Assembly: GCA_021234155.1 (NCBI GenBank)
Contig: JAJEKV010000005.1
Span: forward strand, 23,825,584-23,889,583
From: Isoetes taiwanensis
Lineage: Eukaryota > Streptophyta > Lycopodiopsida > Isoetales > Isoetaceae
Direction of reading: 5' to 3'
DNA length: 64,000 bases
In this document: piece by piece, positions 22,290-33,612 of the stretch
Layout: each line of letters starts with the position of its first letter
Numbering within the stretch: position 1 is the first letter of the stretch
The notes under the pieces: model-generated
Database searches by the model: none
What the model saw: only the letters and a program-made list of their open reading frames with translations
Told to the model about the DNA's origin: nothing
Made by a program: the position numbers and the translations under genes

Positions 22290-22540
22290 TAAGGGTATCT
22301 AGGAGAACTTATATGGAGTCTTAGGGAATTTAAAAGGATCTTGAGGAGAATGTTAACGAAATCTTGGCAAATGGAATCTTCACTTGGTCTTGAGGATTTA
22401 TGGGAATCTTTGTGGAATCTAGGCAAATCCTTGTGGAATTTTGAGGAATCTAAAGGGATCTTTAGCAGATCTAGGAGAATTAAAGGAATCTATGGGAATC
22501 CTAAAGAATCTAGGGGACTATTAAAGAACCTTGCAAGGTT
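22290..22540. repeat. Cryptically repetitive GGAATCT-rich stretch
   Basis: The words GGAATCT, AGGAATCT, GAGAAT, GATCTT and TTGTGGAAT recur about every 12-20 bp over 250 bp, with no exact unit. One frame stays open through it (22341-22562), as expected for a short-period purine-rich repeat, and I do not accept it as a gene. Confidence 0.6.
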
Positions 22541-22900
22541 AACTTTGCACAATCGTTCATAATACATATCCTGTTGTGAATAAATATCGCGTCTAAATGA
22601 ACATTATGTAGTATTTGATCGGTCTTTGGCTGACGTTCTATGTGAGAGTTTGCTAGAGGTTTGACTTTGGAGGCTTCTCGCATGTCAAATTCATGTAATA
22701 GGTTAGATCTAGAGAGTAGAAGATGTAAAGTAACAGATTGATGCAACATTTGACTAGGTGTTGACAAAGAGTTCACCATAACTATGAATTTCACTTTAAC
22801 TTAAAACCTTTATAATAATCAGTCGACTTTGTACAACACTGACTTTGAGTTCTTAGCAAGTTACCAGCCGACTTGATACACTCCCTCATAGTACAAAGAC

Positions 22901-22985
22901 TTGTATATATATACAATTATATGAGCACCCCCCTTGTATCCATTGTTCCAGTATTTTGAGGTGGTAGGGCTCGGGCCGTCGAGAT
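22901..22985. repeat. Left inverted end of the split element
   Basis: Pairs in inverted orientation with 37031-37121. The sequence AGCACCCCCCTTG, then CCAGTATTTTGAGGTGG and GGGCCGTCGAGAT are the mirrored landmarks. Confidence 0.6.
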
Positions 22986-23394
22986 GTGAGAAGATTCTTG
23001 GAATTCATCACATTGGCTCCAACTGCGATGAAAAAATACCAAGACACTACTCATTGGAAAGCTCTCGATGAGAGGAATCCAAAGGCATGGATCCCACTTT
23101 CAGCGACCCCTCTACTGCAAGTTACAACCATTTGATGGTAACTAAAAAAGGAAGCTTCCTAGAAAGTCAACCATAAATGCTTTGCCACCTCAGTACTTTT
23201 TTTTATTAAATGGTACCACCTCACCTCCTCTAATATAAAAAAATGCAATTTAATAAAAAAAATAATGGCTAGGATTTCTCCTGCTCCTTTTGATCTAATG
23301 GCTAAGACTAGCTACACCGAATCCACCTTTTTATCGACGGCTAAGATCAAATCCCCAAATGCGATGGCCTAGATCAAAAGCCCCAAATAAGGGG

Positions 23395-24819
23395 TGTTGA
23401 CCCTCAACCTGGCTAGAGAGTCAAACACAAGAAGCCAACTTGAATTTATGCTCAAGTTGGGGTTAGAACCTCCAGATCACTTAAGGTGATCAGTCTACAC
23501 AAGAATTTTTTAAAGAAAAAGCTCAAATATCAAGTACTCATACCTTTCCCAATTCGAGAATAAGGAGCTTTCACTCAAATCGATGTAGTTCTCATAGATG
23601 GATTGATGTTCAAGGTCAAATGATTGTGACTCGTGTAGAAAAATTATAGGCATGCAAGGAAAAAGATCTTGACCAAGTCTGAGTTCTAGTCTGCAAGATA
23701 TTCGATGTCAAAATTGAGTCAATTTTTGGTCAATACCAATCAAAGCCACAGACAGATCTCAGAGTTTTGTAACTTGAGTTGCAGAGAGAATTTTTGAGAA
23801 ATTCCAAAACTGAGATGAAGTATAGGTCCCAAAGGTGTGGGGCATGCAATCAAATCTTATTTTGAATCACTAAAACTATTTTTTTGGCACTGTTTTGTGG
23901 ATAACAGTCTAAAATTGTATCAGACAGAATGCAAAAAATGATAACTTGGGTTTGGAGTGGTTTTTTCTCGAACTTTGTGCACACAGGTGCAAATATGATT
24001 GGAAATGAGGGGCAACTGGTCATATGCAAGAAAAGGTTGTAGAATATCTTACTGTAAAAATGTTTTCATGGCTAGAATGTTAAAAGAATATGACAGTCAA
24101 ACTTTTAGGCACTTGGCAGACAATTTCCATTGATATGAAAGTAATACAAGATAGATGTAGGTCATAAGAACATAAATCAATCATCAGAAGATCTCAAAAT
24201 GTCATGTAATAATATTATAGTAGGATAATCAGTCCAATTTTCTCAAATCGAACTGTGGAATGCTCAGATACTTCATAAACGTCTTCAGATCATGCTCAGC
24301 ATGTATCAATGTTGAGGTTTGATGCGTCTGGGCCTTAAAAAATCTTCTGTCATTGTTTTCCCAGTATATAAGTTTGGGTTTAACAGTTCCGGCATCTTAG
24401 AGCTTAAGGTTAGGCTTGATAGGATGCTTAAGGACGGGAATACAGAAATAGATAGTTTTCGAAGCTCAATGATTCCATTCCGGCGTGATTCTAGCAATTT
24501 TCCAAGTTTAGGGTTGTCCGACAGTATTTTTCCAGAAATCTCGCGATACGGTGGCCGTATTTTTTGGAGAATAAACTAAGAATATGCTGTATTTGGCAAT
24601 TTTGAGAAGCTAGGCCATGGTTCAAAAGATACCCCAAAAACCAATTAGGAAGTTTTGATCATTTGGGGCTATGGCAACCCTAATATTTTGGGAATATGCT
24701 AGGTAGACACCATGATTGGAATATTCCATGGGGATATTTGTGTGGCATGGATACTTAGGGCACAATGGTAAATGAAGTATGGGGGGATAAGAAATTGCAA
24801 ATAAGGGTTAGGCTTAGGG
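23395..24819 (-). repeat. 3' LTR of the gypsy element, truncated
   Basis: Matches 34905-36299 at about 97 percent with small indels, from TGTTGACCCTCAACCTGGC to the word AAATAAGGGTTAGGCTTAGG, where similarity stops and RT coding sequence begins. The missing remainder corresponds to 36300-36797 of the other copy. Confidence 0.9.
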
Positions 24820-25708
24820 GGTACCAGTTTTTTGAGAGCTCCAACCTTTTCTTGTGCCACTTGAATACCATTGTTGGACACCTCATGCCCCAAAAGTTGC
24901 CCTTTGGATGAAAAAAAAATACATTTCTTTGGGTTAAGGTTGACTCCAGACTCCCTGCACAAAGAGCATATTTTTGCAAGCAATTCCAAGTGATTAGTAG
25001 GATGAGATCCTAAGCAAAGGTCATCCAAGTAGACCCTGAATTATTGAGGAGACATAGGTCTAAAAATAACATCCATAGCTCTCTGAAAAGTGGCAGGTGC
25101 ATTCATTAGTCCAAAAGGCATTCTTTTCATTGCATAAGTTCCCCAAGGGGTAATAAAGGAAGTCTTTGGTTGATCTTCCTCCTTAATGCCGATTTGATTA
25201 AACCCTGAAAATCCATCTAAAAATGAGTACACTTCTTTTCCTGCTACAGCATAAAAGATTTCTTCTAAAAAAGGCAAGGGATAGCAATCTTTAATGGTGG
25301 CTTTGTTGAGATCTCGATAATCAATGCAAATTCTTAAGGCACCACTTTTTTTTCTACAGGTACAATGCAAGATACCCATTCTGGATTAATAATTTCAATG
25401 ATAACATCTGCATCTAGCATTTTATCCAACTCATCTTTAATTAGTCCCATCAATGAAGCATTAATTCTTCTCAGTTTTTGAAAAACAGGCTTACATCCTT
25501 CTTTGATCTTAATTTCAAATTGGCATACCTCAGCTTTGATACCAGTGAGCTCGGAATAATCCCAGGCAAATACATCCTTCCTTTCTTCAAAAAACATTTG
25601 TATATTCTCCCTATTTTGATATTCAATCAAATCTCCAACAAACAGGGTTCTAGTTTTACCATTTTTTGTGATTGTAAATCTCTTCAGTATCCTTTTCCTC
25701 TGATGCAT
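24820..25708 (-). pseudogene. Gypsy reverse transcriptase, truncated and shifted
   Basis: Minus-strand frames give the RT palm and fingers: FAWDYSELTGI and LRRINASLMGLIKDELDKML at about 25570-25440, then PEWVSCIVPVEKK, CIDYRDLNKATIKDCYPLPF, YSFLDGFSGFNQI, the FITPWGTYAMKRMPFGLMNAPATFQ block, VYLDDLCLG (catalytic YxDD, here YLDD, near 25010) and LNPKKCIFF then LLGHEVS. There is a shift near 25360 and a stop between MSPQ and FRVYLDD. The thumb and everything downstream are lost at the junction with the LTR at 24819. The enzyme copies the element RNA into DNA. Confidence 0.9.
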
Positions 25709-25910
25709 TAATGGTTAGAATGGGACAAAGTGCTTTTACCTCACTAGCATCAAGATCTTCCTCTGGAATAGCCCCCTCAGTTAAATGTGACATAAGAGTC
25801 TCCCTACATAAGGCATCAGCTTCCACATTTTTCTCTCTTGGTATGTGAGTGATCTCCCATGAAGCAAAACTCGAGAGTACTCCCATTACTGATTTTTTAA
25901 GAGCCTGCAA
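25656..25910 (-). pseudogene. RNase H C-terminal part and linker to RT
   Basis: This frame starts right where the upstream frame stops (about 25905) and reads LSSFASWEITHIPREKNVEADAL, the C-terminal signature of plant retroelement RNase H with the conserved His and last Asp. An acidic linker follows and, after a one-base shift at about 25660, the RT. About 50 residues in the middle of the RNase H domain, including the GDS aspartate, are missing between ALIAG and LKKSV. Confidence 0.8.
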
Positions 25911-26871
25911 TCAAAGCCTTATATTCAGCTACATTAGATGTGACTTGGGGGAAGATTCTTCCTACTTTAGCTAAAAGTTTGTGAGAAGAATCTTGCAAAA
26001 CAGCAGCAGATGATGCAATATTTAATTTTTTAGAAATACCTCCATCAAACCATAAGAATCCTGATGGTCCTTGTCTGCTGGGGAGTGCACATTCCATAAT
26101 AAGAGGAACCATCTCATATTTTCTTGGTCTTGTATTTTTTATTCTGTAAGATCCCAAAGGTTCTTCAATCAGCATTTCTTTAATAAAGTTTACCTCTTCT
26201 TTGGAGCCATAGGAGCCATCTTGATTGTAAATTGTAGCAGTTTGAGAGCCATTAGAGATGGTACATCTCCCTTGAGACCAGACTGGCCTGGCATCCATAG
26301 TGGCTAACCATCTTCTCCCTAAAAGTAGATCATAGATGTCAGATTCATCCCCTATATCTTCAAAAGCCACTACAATAAAGTTAGCAGCTACAGTTATGCC
26401 TTCTGTATTAACAGGCACTTTAGTCACCACACCAATAGGAGTAATCTTAGCATTATAAAAAGATCTTAATAATATAGAAGCTTTTTTGTCCACCTCGAAA
26501 CCACACTTCTTCATAATGTGATATGGCATGATGTTTAGGGGGGATCCCCCATCAAGTAACACATTTGAGAAGGTATAACCCCCTAAAGCAGCTGAACATG
26601 TAAATGCCCCAGGGTCTTCTTCATTATGTGCTAGAACAAGGTTAGTGGCATCAGTGAAATTTACACAAGCATTCAATTGCTCACCACCAGTTTGCTGAAG
26701 TACCCTTTTTCTATAGTTAGGTGCAATCTTTAGCAAGGTGAAGAGGTCCACACTTACTTTGGAGTTTTTGAGCAAAACATCAACTTCATCAAGGTCTTGG
26801 TCTTTCTTACCATATTTTTGCTGTGGAGGTGGGGCTATCATTTGAGCAGGTGATTCCATTATAGGTGGTGA
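25897..26871 (-). CDS. Gypsy protease plus N-terminal half of an RNase H
   Basis: The frame is open from the nested LTR junction (the first 17 codons of the larger frame are LTR sequence) to 25897. The aspartic protease lies at about 26640-26330, with active site NVLLDGGSPLNIMP at about 26560 (DGG variant, as in many plant gypsy elements) and DIYDLLLGRRWL as the flap-distal block. After about 80 residues, an RNase H start follows: FLWFDGGISKK at about 26050 and SNVAEYKALIAG at about 25930, giving the first two acidic residues. The RNase H thus lies between protease and RT. The N-terminal part continues on the far side of the nested element at 33613. Confidence 0.85.
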   Translation of the reverse strand, partial: SPPIMESPAQMIAPPPQQKYGKKDQDLDEVDVLLKNSKVSVDLFTLLKIAPNYRKRVLQQTGGEQLNACVNFTDATNLVLAHNEEDPGAFTCSAALGGYTFSNVLLDGGSPLNIMPYHIMKKCGFEVDKKASILLRSFYNAKITPIGVVTKVPVNTEGITVAANFIVVAFEDIGDESDIYDLLLGRRWLATMDARPVWSQGRCTISNGSQTATIYNQDGSYGSKEEVNFIKEMLIEEPLGSYRIKNTRPRKYEMVPLIMECALPSRQGPSGFLWFDGGISKKLNIASSAAVLQDSSHKLLAKVGRIFPQVTSNVAEYKALIAGS

Positions 26872-26876
26872 AGACC

Positions 26877-27467
26877 TGTTGACGGATTTTCCCCACAATC
26901 CCCAACAAGCGGCCTCAAGAGGCAAAAATCAAGATCACCAGTGCTGCAACAAGAAGAGGAAGAAAAATCGAGAGAGAAAGCAAAAGAATCTGGGCCCAAA
27001 TTTCTTTATATAATAAAAGGAGAAGAAATACAAATGAATGAGCCCTCCATGCCTCTGAAACATGGAGGGCCTCTGATCTTGAACCAAGCAAGAGGCTGCC
27101 ACCCTCCTGCAAGATTCGTGGAGCAGGGAAAGAGGAGGAGCTCGTGCTCCTCATTTTTCTTTTATAATTCTTGCCCCTTAATCTCATCCATCCATCTCAA
27201 CCACTTCATCTCCACCATCATTTCTTGCCTCTTCATCTTTACCCTTCATTTCTGCCTCTTCATCCTAGCCTTAGATAATGTACCCCTCTTCAACCACTAA
27301 CAAAAATCTTAGAAGCCCTTAAATTTAAACAACTAGATCTAGGCCCTTTTATTTTTTGGTGCCTTAGACCTTTACAACATTTGGGCTTTATAATTGAACC
27401 CCCTTCCAATGGTTCTCTTTCTTTTCTCTTTTTTCATGTTGACCGGGTGCCAAAAACCCGGTCAACA
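26877..27467 (-). repeat. 3' LTR of the nested element
   Basis: Runs from TGTTGACGGATTTTCCCC to CCCGGTCAACA. The inner sequence GACCGGGTGCCAAAAACCCGGTC near the end is a perfect short hairpin. Open frames inside it (26915-27187, 26941-27300) recur in the other LTR and are not genes. Confidence 0.92.
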
Positions 27468-27615
27468 TCTCGCCCAAACAAAAAATGGGCCGGTCCCCTC
27501 GGCCCTCTTACTTCAAAGTTTTTCATATATTAGTACAATAGTTGGTCCCTTAGACTCAATAAGGAACACAACCGAAGTTTTGATATCCGAGACTTCGAAC
27601 TCGAAAAATTATCAT

Positions 27616-27850
27616 AATAATAATTTGGAGGTTTTAGGGTGTACTCCAACACCATAGAATAATAATAATATTTGGAGGTTTTAGGGTGTACTCCAACACC
27701 ATAGAATGATAATAAAACTTCGGAGGTTTTAGGGTGTACTCCAACACCATAGAATAATAATAATATTTGGAGGTTTTAGGGTGTACTCCAACACCATAGA
27801 ATGATGATAGAAATTTGGAGGTTTTAGGGTGTACTCCAACACCATATAAT
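27616..27850. repeat. Five-unit tandem array of a 47-48 bp unit
   Basis: Each unit reads ATTTGGAGGTTTTAGGGTGT then ACTCCAACACCATAGAATRATRATA. The GGTGT...ACACC part can form a hairpin. Units differ at a few bases and in the AT tail. Confidence 0.92.
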
Positions 27851-30816
27851 GAGTGTCATGATAATAGAAAATCAATGGTAATTTTGGGCTTTGGGGAAAG
27901 ACACATGTAATGCTTGGGGCAAGATGGCTATATTTTTTGGCAAAAATGATATAAGGAAAAAGGGGCGGCGCCCAAACAAAAAATTGTGGCAATGGTGTAG
28001 CAATAGGGCAAAAATGATGTTTTGAAGCAACAAGGATGGACCATAATTTTTAGACAAGGAAAAAATGGTAAAGAAACATTGTTGCAAGGGTGAGAAAATA
28101 TTAGCAAAAAATGAAAGCAATGATTAGAAAATGGAATGAAAGGGTGAGAAAATATGAAAAATTGGAAGCAAATGTTAGAAAATAAATGAAAGGGTGAAAG
28201 AATGGAAAGCAAAGGTTAGAAAATGAGATGAAAGGAAAAAATAAACAAGGTGCTGCGGACGGAGGGTTGCCATCCGTGACCCGAGAGTGACAACTCGAAT
28301 TAAGGCATTAGATAGTATAGTTTTTGCAAGGAATCGACAACTTTGGTTGATACTCACATGCTTAATCCACATGAAAACTGCTCGTAATCTGAGAGAAATT
28401 CCATGCATGATTGTAATCAACCTCTTAGGTAAAATCTATATAATGCTTATTATTTGAAAGCATATATAGGAAAAATGTGCCTTTTATTCAATCAACTTAA
28501 ATCTTGACATGTTTTGATTAGGATTGATTTTCCTCATTGTCAAGATCTGTCAAGATCTCTAGATCTCTAGGATCACTCACTAATTTTTCTAGCATTGCTT
28601 TCTAATTGACAGTGCACTTTTTTTTTTCGGGCTCGCATTTGGCTCTTCTCAATGATGTTCTACTTGCTCTTTTTTGGTTAAGTTATATCATTGTGCATCT
28701 CATCTCAGTATTATAACTTTATTTGAATAGTGAGAGGTTCTCCCAACATTTCAATATTAAAACTCGTGTGTAAAAGTATGCTCTAGATACCTTAAAATCA
28801 ACAAGCTCAATAATAAAACTCGATGTGCGCTTTGACCAAAATATAGATGGTTTCATGTCTCTATAAATCACATCCTTATTGTGCAGATGCTACGAGAGAG
28901 TCTATAATCTTTATACATGTTTAGATAAATAAATAAAAAGTCACCTTTTTAAATGGATTTCTTTGAAATCAATGCCCCAACCATTAAAATATTCCAACAT
29001 TGCAACATAAATTCTTTTGGCAACAAATCAATATTAGAACACTAGGTCTTGGTTCTATGCAATTCCAACTCATAGAACATGATATAGCTCTTTGGGGCCA
29101 ATGTCTAAAGGTTTCATGACTTCAAGATTGATATTGGCCTATTTTTAAGAATAATTTCCTAAAAAAGATGCTAAACCTTAACCTTTCACGTATCCACTTT
29201 GCCCTAGAGAGACTTCTACACTAAAAGAATCACATTGTATTTGTATAATTTTTTTCTTTATTGTCTATGCCCTTGCTTTATTCCATTGTGTACGTCTATA
29301 TGGCCCCTTCTCTATTGAGGTTCATGCCCTTGAGTATTTGGATGATCTTGCTTTCTATTGAGGTTCATGCCCTTGAGTGTTAGTGGACATTAAAATTTCT
29401 AAGCATTCATAATAGGACGAAGACATTAAAAATGGCACAACAGATGCAGTGTCTGGTCCTCTAAAGACCATAGCGTTATACACAAGGCATGATGGTATAG
29501 CGAGAGCCCTCATAGTGATGTTATTAATGCTGTGCAAAAGTCCTAGTAGCACATTAGCAAAACTACACTTGAAATATGGCGCAACTACTACTAGGTTCAA
29601 AAGGCACAATGGAAAGTGAAACTTTATCTTCGTCTATTCTTTCCAAATTCTCTTTGCTTGCCAGAGCAGTGACAATGGCCCCAGATGCACTTAAAAACTG
29701 ATGCTTTCATGTGCGCGTTCTTTGTATCTGGATCCGTTCTCTATATCTGGACCATGTGTATTTGTAACTACACATGATGTACGGCCATGGCTGGGGGTTT
29801 CAAGTGTCTGCTTGTTCCCGCCGTCTATTTCAGTTGTTTCTTCTTCCATGGAGACCACAAACCACCGCTACCGCACTGTTGCGAATATGAAGAGCGAGGG
29901 GAGCTAATGTGGCACATAGTCATGAACTTTTGGAACATACATAGACACCTCGAATGGATAGTGTGTTTAATCTATGATTATGCTGACAGTCAAAAAAGAT
30001 GTAGAGCATGACATTGCTGATAGTTAAACTCCCAAGTGTACTTATTTGTTTACAACTGGCATAATGTATCTGGACTTGCCTCATTTGAAGTGTTCCAGCC
30101 GATGTCCATGTAGGAATGATGGTTAGAAATGATTCTCGATTATGAAAAAAAAGAATGTGCTTAGAGATAAGGTTTTAGGAAGTGTCTCATAGTTGAAGCA
30201 CTGTTACCCATCTTACAGATTGTGAAGAACCAATTTTCAACTGGTTCAAATCACTTTAGGCTTTTGCTTTTCAATGTCTCTCAAGATGTCAAGTGTTTTC
30301 GAAGACCTTGGGAGGAAGGGAGGAAGAGGGAGTCAAGTCGCATCATCAGGTACAACAAAATTGGGATGCATTGTTGTCCAAGCATGAACCACTTCACAAA
30401 GATAGAAAAACAACCTTTTGGTCCATTTTATTGTGAGATCACAACTTGGGAGTCTGCCCAATTTAAACCAAATAAAATCTGAGTTCCTCGTCCCTTTCCA
30501 CAACTTGAAAACTACTTGCTGAATCTAATTGAGATAGGACTACTATCCTTCTGGATTTTCTAAAGATGCAATAATTTGGTCACATGCTCGTAGCCTGTGA
30601 GACCACAATCAGCACCCAATGTAGACTATCAATGCAAAAGACAGGTTGGAATAATAATCAATGAAATACAACGAGATTGCAATGTATTCCCAACTCTTGG
30701 GTACAATCTTTTGCGCTATTCCATAGCAGAGCATGCATCACATGTAGTATTAACCGTGATATTGTTTTCCAGACAAGCATACAATTCATGGAGAAACATT
30801 ACTTACCCTTCAGCAG

Positions 30817-31133
30817 TACAAAGTCCTAATGCAAGAATGTCCTCTAGCGTAGTTGGTAACACAGATGTTAAAATTGATGCAGTTATACCTGCAGCTCCCA
30901 GGCTCCCAAATATCCTTATAATCTGGACAGACAAAAACAGAGAATCATGTCCATAAGAGACAGTTTAGCTTACAATATGGTCATGACAAAATATATGCAA
31001 AGCTCAGCACCACTTGTCCATCTGATGTTCCAATTCAATTCAAACTACCTCTTCATCTGCAGAAAGGATCTGTGCGACAAGTGGATTGGATTCCCCTGTT
31101 TTTGCTAATTGCTGCAGGCAATCGATAGTCTAC
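30817..31133 (-). pseudogene. Two exon-like pieces of an unidentified host gene
   Basis: On the minus strand, TIDCLQQLAKTGESNPLVAQ then ILSADEE (about 31133-31050) follows an AG and ends at GAAGAG|GTAGTT. Then IIRIFGSLGAAG, SILTSVLPTTLEDILALGL and CTAEG (about 30932-30817) follows CCAG and ends at GGGTAAGT. Two frames with splice-like borders in the right order suggest a captured spliced gene, helical and HEAT-like in flavour. I do not recognise the protein. Confidence 0.35.
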
Positions 31134-32996
31134 AGAAACCCAGTTAAGCCATCAAGGCAAAATGCAAAGAAAGGTCTGCTACAAAATGCAATTTTGTCAT
31201 ATAGATTGTTGGGCAGACACAACCTGCATGCATCGAAACCTGCACCAATCTTCAGCAGTGTAAAAAAACAACAAAAGGAAAAGGCAACGAAGGCAAAAAA
31301 TAAGGCAAGAAAAGTCATTTTTTTGCAAAGACCCACGGCAGGTTACTTTCTACTGCATTTCATTTTCATGTATGACCTCTTTCTTTTCTTCTACAGGGAT
31401 TCCTTTTCGCCCTATTCCAGAGAAGCTCGATGGCTCTGCTCTGTAAGGGATAACCTTGGGGCATCTGCATATCCTAAACCACAGCATGCCCACAGCATGG
31501 CTGCCGGTTACGACTTGGCTTAGAACGTATGGTTGCCAGTTATGGAGGCGAAAGCTGGAGTATGGAAGAACTCGATTTGCTCTGGGGTGGTACAACTCAA
31601 AGGTTCACCCTCAAATTGCCGAAATTAGAGTTGCAAAAGAACCCACAAAAGGAAAATCCTGAGGCAACTTTGCAGCTTGCATTTCGAGCTCTCTTCCGGC
31701 ATTATCAAATGGAAGAAGAAGGAAATCCATCTGAAAAACACAGAAAGACACAGAAGCTATGACCTTCCCTCTGTGCGCATCATGTCATACCTGAAGCACT
31801 AGAATCTAGGCCACACCCAAAGCACTCGAGCATCGACACCAAGCTTGGCGCTCAGCAACCGAATCAGCACCTGAGGAGATGACCGACCATTTACAGGCAG
31901 CAGCCAGTTTTTAGCAGTCATCAGCATATGTTAGGTATATGCCAGCATATACTTGAATATGCCCACATACCCACATAAACGAGGGTTTGCCCCCCTAGGG
32001 GCAACCCAAAAACATGAAAAGCAAAGGTTAAAAGAAAGCAAAGGTTAGAAAAAGAAATGAAAGGAGAAAATAAAAAAATGGGCTAAGGTGTGGCCACGGC
32101 ATAAAAAGAGGAAAAATAACAAAAGGGCAACGTGATAAGTGGTGAGAATAGTGAGTGGGCATTAAAAAAGAATCAAAAGGTGGGTGGGCTATAAACGGCA
32201 AGAAGAATAAGAAGTGGAAAAAAGCAACGTAAGGGCAAGTGGGTAAAAAAATTGCAAAGATAGGAGACGTGGTAAAAAAAGGTAGACGTGGCAATAGTTC
32301 CAAGAAAGGGCAAACAATTTTTTTTTTCTTCTGTACTTCTTTCTGTGCACGGGCGACAGTGAACAGGAGGCTATGGCGGCGGACGGAATGGAGCTTCTCT
32401 TTTCTTTACTTTCATCCTTTGATTTCTTTTCTTTACACGTCCGGCAGCAAGGCACAGAGCAGAGGCAAAAAGCAGCAATGGGATGGGCAGCGGCGAAACC
32501 CATTCTTTTTTGCATGCGATTTTTTTTGCAGAGCTTTCGGCCATGGTTTTTTGCAAATGTAATGCAAGGGCAACGGTTTTGTGTGCAAGCCAGCAACAGA
32601 AAACAAGACAGAGATGAAGCTCTCTTCTTTCACCTTAATTTGCAGCTTCCAACAAGCAAGGCTTAGATGCAGTAGAATGGGATGGAGGGCTGGCTTCTTG
32701 CTGGCTCTCCTAAAATATTCAAGAAGCATTTTCTGCAGCATCTTCATGCATTCTTTCTTCAGGGTATTCTTTCTCTAGCATCTTCAACAACGACTTTTTC
32801 TTTGTTCTCCTTTCTTGACAGATCCAGGTAGCGGGCAGCGAACATGGCAGATTGCAAATCAAAAAGAAATGGCAAAGGCAATGGAAAGAAACAGATTGTC
32901 GTAAAGGCAATGGAAAGAAACAGATTGTGATAAACATGGCATAATGAAAACAATGGCAGAATGAAAACAGCACCAAGAATGATCTTGGGGAAGATT

Positions 32997-33016
32997 AGAT
33001 CTCGGTAGGACCTCCA
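32997..33016 (-). other. Primer-binding site of the nested element (tRNA-Gln-like)
   Basis: The plus strand carries AGATCTCGGTAGGACCTCCA, three bases from the LTR. It reads like a tRNA 3' end with CCA, and from memory fits plant tRNA-Gln (AAATCTCGGTGGGACCT plus CCA) better than others. The tRNA identity is an inference. Confidence 0.65.
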
Positions 33017-33019
33017 TTT

Positions 33020-33607
33020 TGTTGACGAATTTTCCCCACAATCCCCAACAAGCGGCCTCAAGTGGCAAAAATCAAGATCACCAGTGCTGCAACAAGAAGA
33101 GGAAGAAAAATCGAGAGAGAAAGCAAAAGAATCTGGGCCCAAATTTCTTTATATAATAAAAGGAGAAGAAATACAAATGAATGAGCCCTCCATGCCTCTG
33201 AAACATGGAGGGCCTCTGATCTTGAACCAAGCAAGAGGCTGCCACCCTCCTGCAAGATTCGTGGAGCAGGGAAAGAGGAGGAGCTCGTGCTCCTCATTTT
33301 TCTTTTATAATTCTTGCCCCTTAATCTCATCCATCCATCTCCACTTCATCTCCACCATCATTTCTTCCCTCTTCATCTTTACCCTTCATTTCTGCCTCTT
33401 CATCCTAGCCTTAGATAATGTACCCCTCTTCAACCACTAACAAAAATCTTAGAAGCCCTTAAATTTAAACAACTAGATCTAGGCCCTTTTATTTTTTGGT
33501 GCCTTAGACCTTTACAACATTTGGGCTTTATAATTAACCCCCCTTCCAATGGTTCTCTTTCTTTTCTCTTTTTTCATGTTGACCGGGTGCCAAAAACGCG
33601 GTCAACA
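33020..33607 (-). repeat. 5' LTR of the nested element
   Basis: Matches 26877-27467 with under ten differences, including a missing CAAC-type 4-base piece near 33340. Ends with GCGGTCAACA, followed by the target duplication AGACC. Confidence 0.92.
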
Positions 33608-33612
33608 AGACC

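Larger units (their letters stand above)
27468..32996 (-). other. Non-coding interior of the nested element
   Basis: No gag, protease, RT or integrase motif on either strand. It holds the 48-bp array (27616-27850), A/G-rich GAAAGCAAAGGTTAGAAAATG words near both ends (28095-28250 and 32029-32080), a direct repeat TCTATTGAGGTTCATGCCCTTGAG (29312 and 29354), and two exon-like pieces at 30817-31133. The A/G-rich words at both ends suggest that 28.25-32.03 kb was inserted into an older, shorter interior. Confidence 0.55.
26877..33607 (-). mobile_element. Nested non-autonomous LTR retrotransposon
   Basis: Two LTRs of 591 and 588 bp, about 99 percent identical, flank a 5.55-kb interior without gag or pol. 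The insertion is bracketed by AGACC at 26872-26876 and 33608-33612. A PBS at 32997-33016 next to the right LTR shows minus-strand orientation. The high LTR identity marks it as younger than the host gypsy element, as nesting requires. It must rely on proteins from other elements. It shares its PBS and its TGTTGAC terminus with the host element, so that family is a candidate partner. Confidence 0.9.

Noticed and set aside
24319-24579. 86-codon frame found also at 35801-36061
   Set aside because: It is part of the gypsy LTR pair, with no domain.
26915-27300. Open frames of 90 and 119 codons on opposite strands
   Set aside because: Both recur at 33058-33440 because they lie in the LTR pair, and they have no domain.
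27616-27850. CRISPR-like array of regular repeats
   Set aside because: Units are contiguous without unique spacers, and this is plant nuclear DNA.
32859-33068. Frame starting MPLEAACWGLWGK
   Set aside because: The same start occurs at 26925 because it is LTR sequence. In the pol frame it is only a read-through artefact of the nested insertion.
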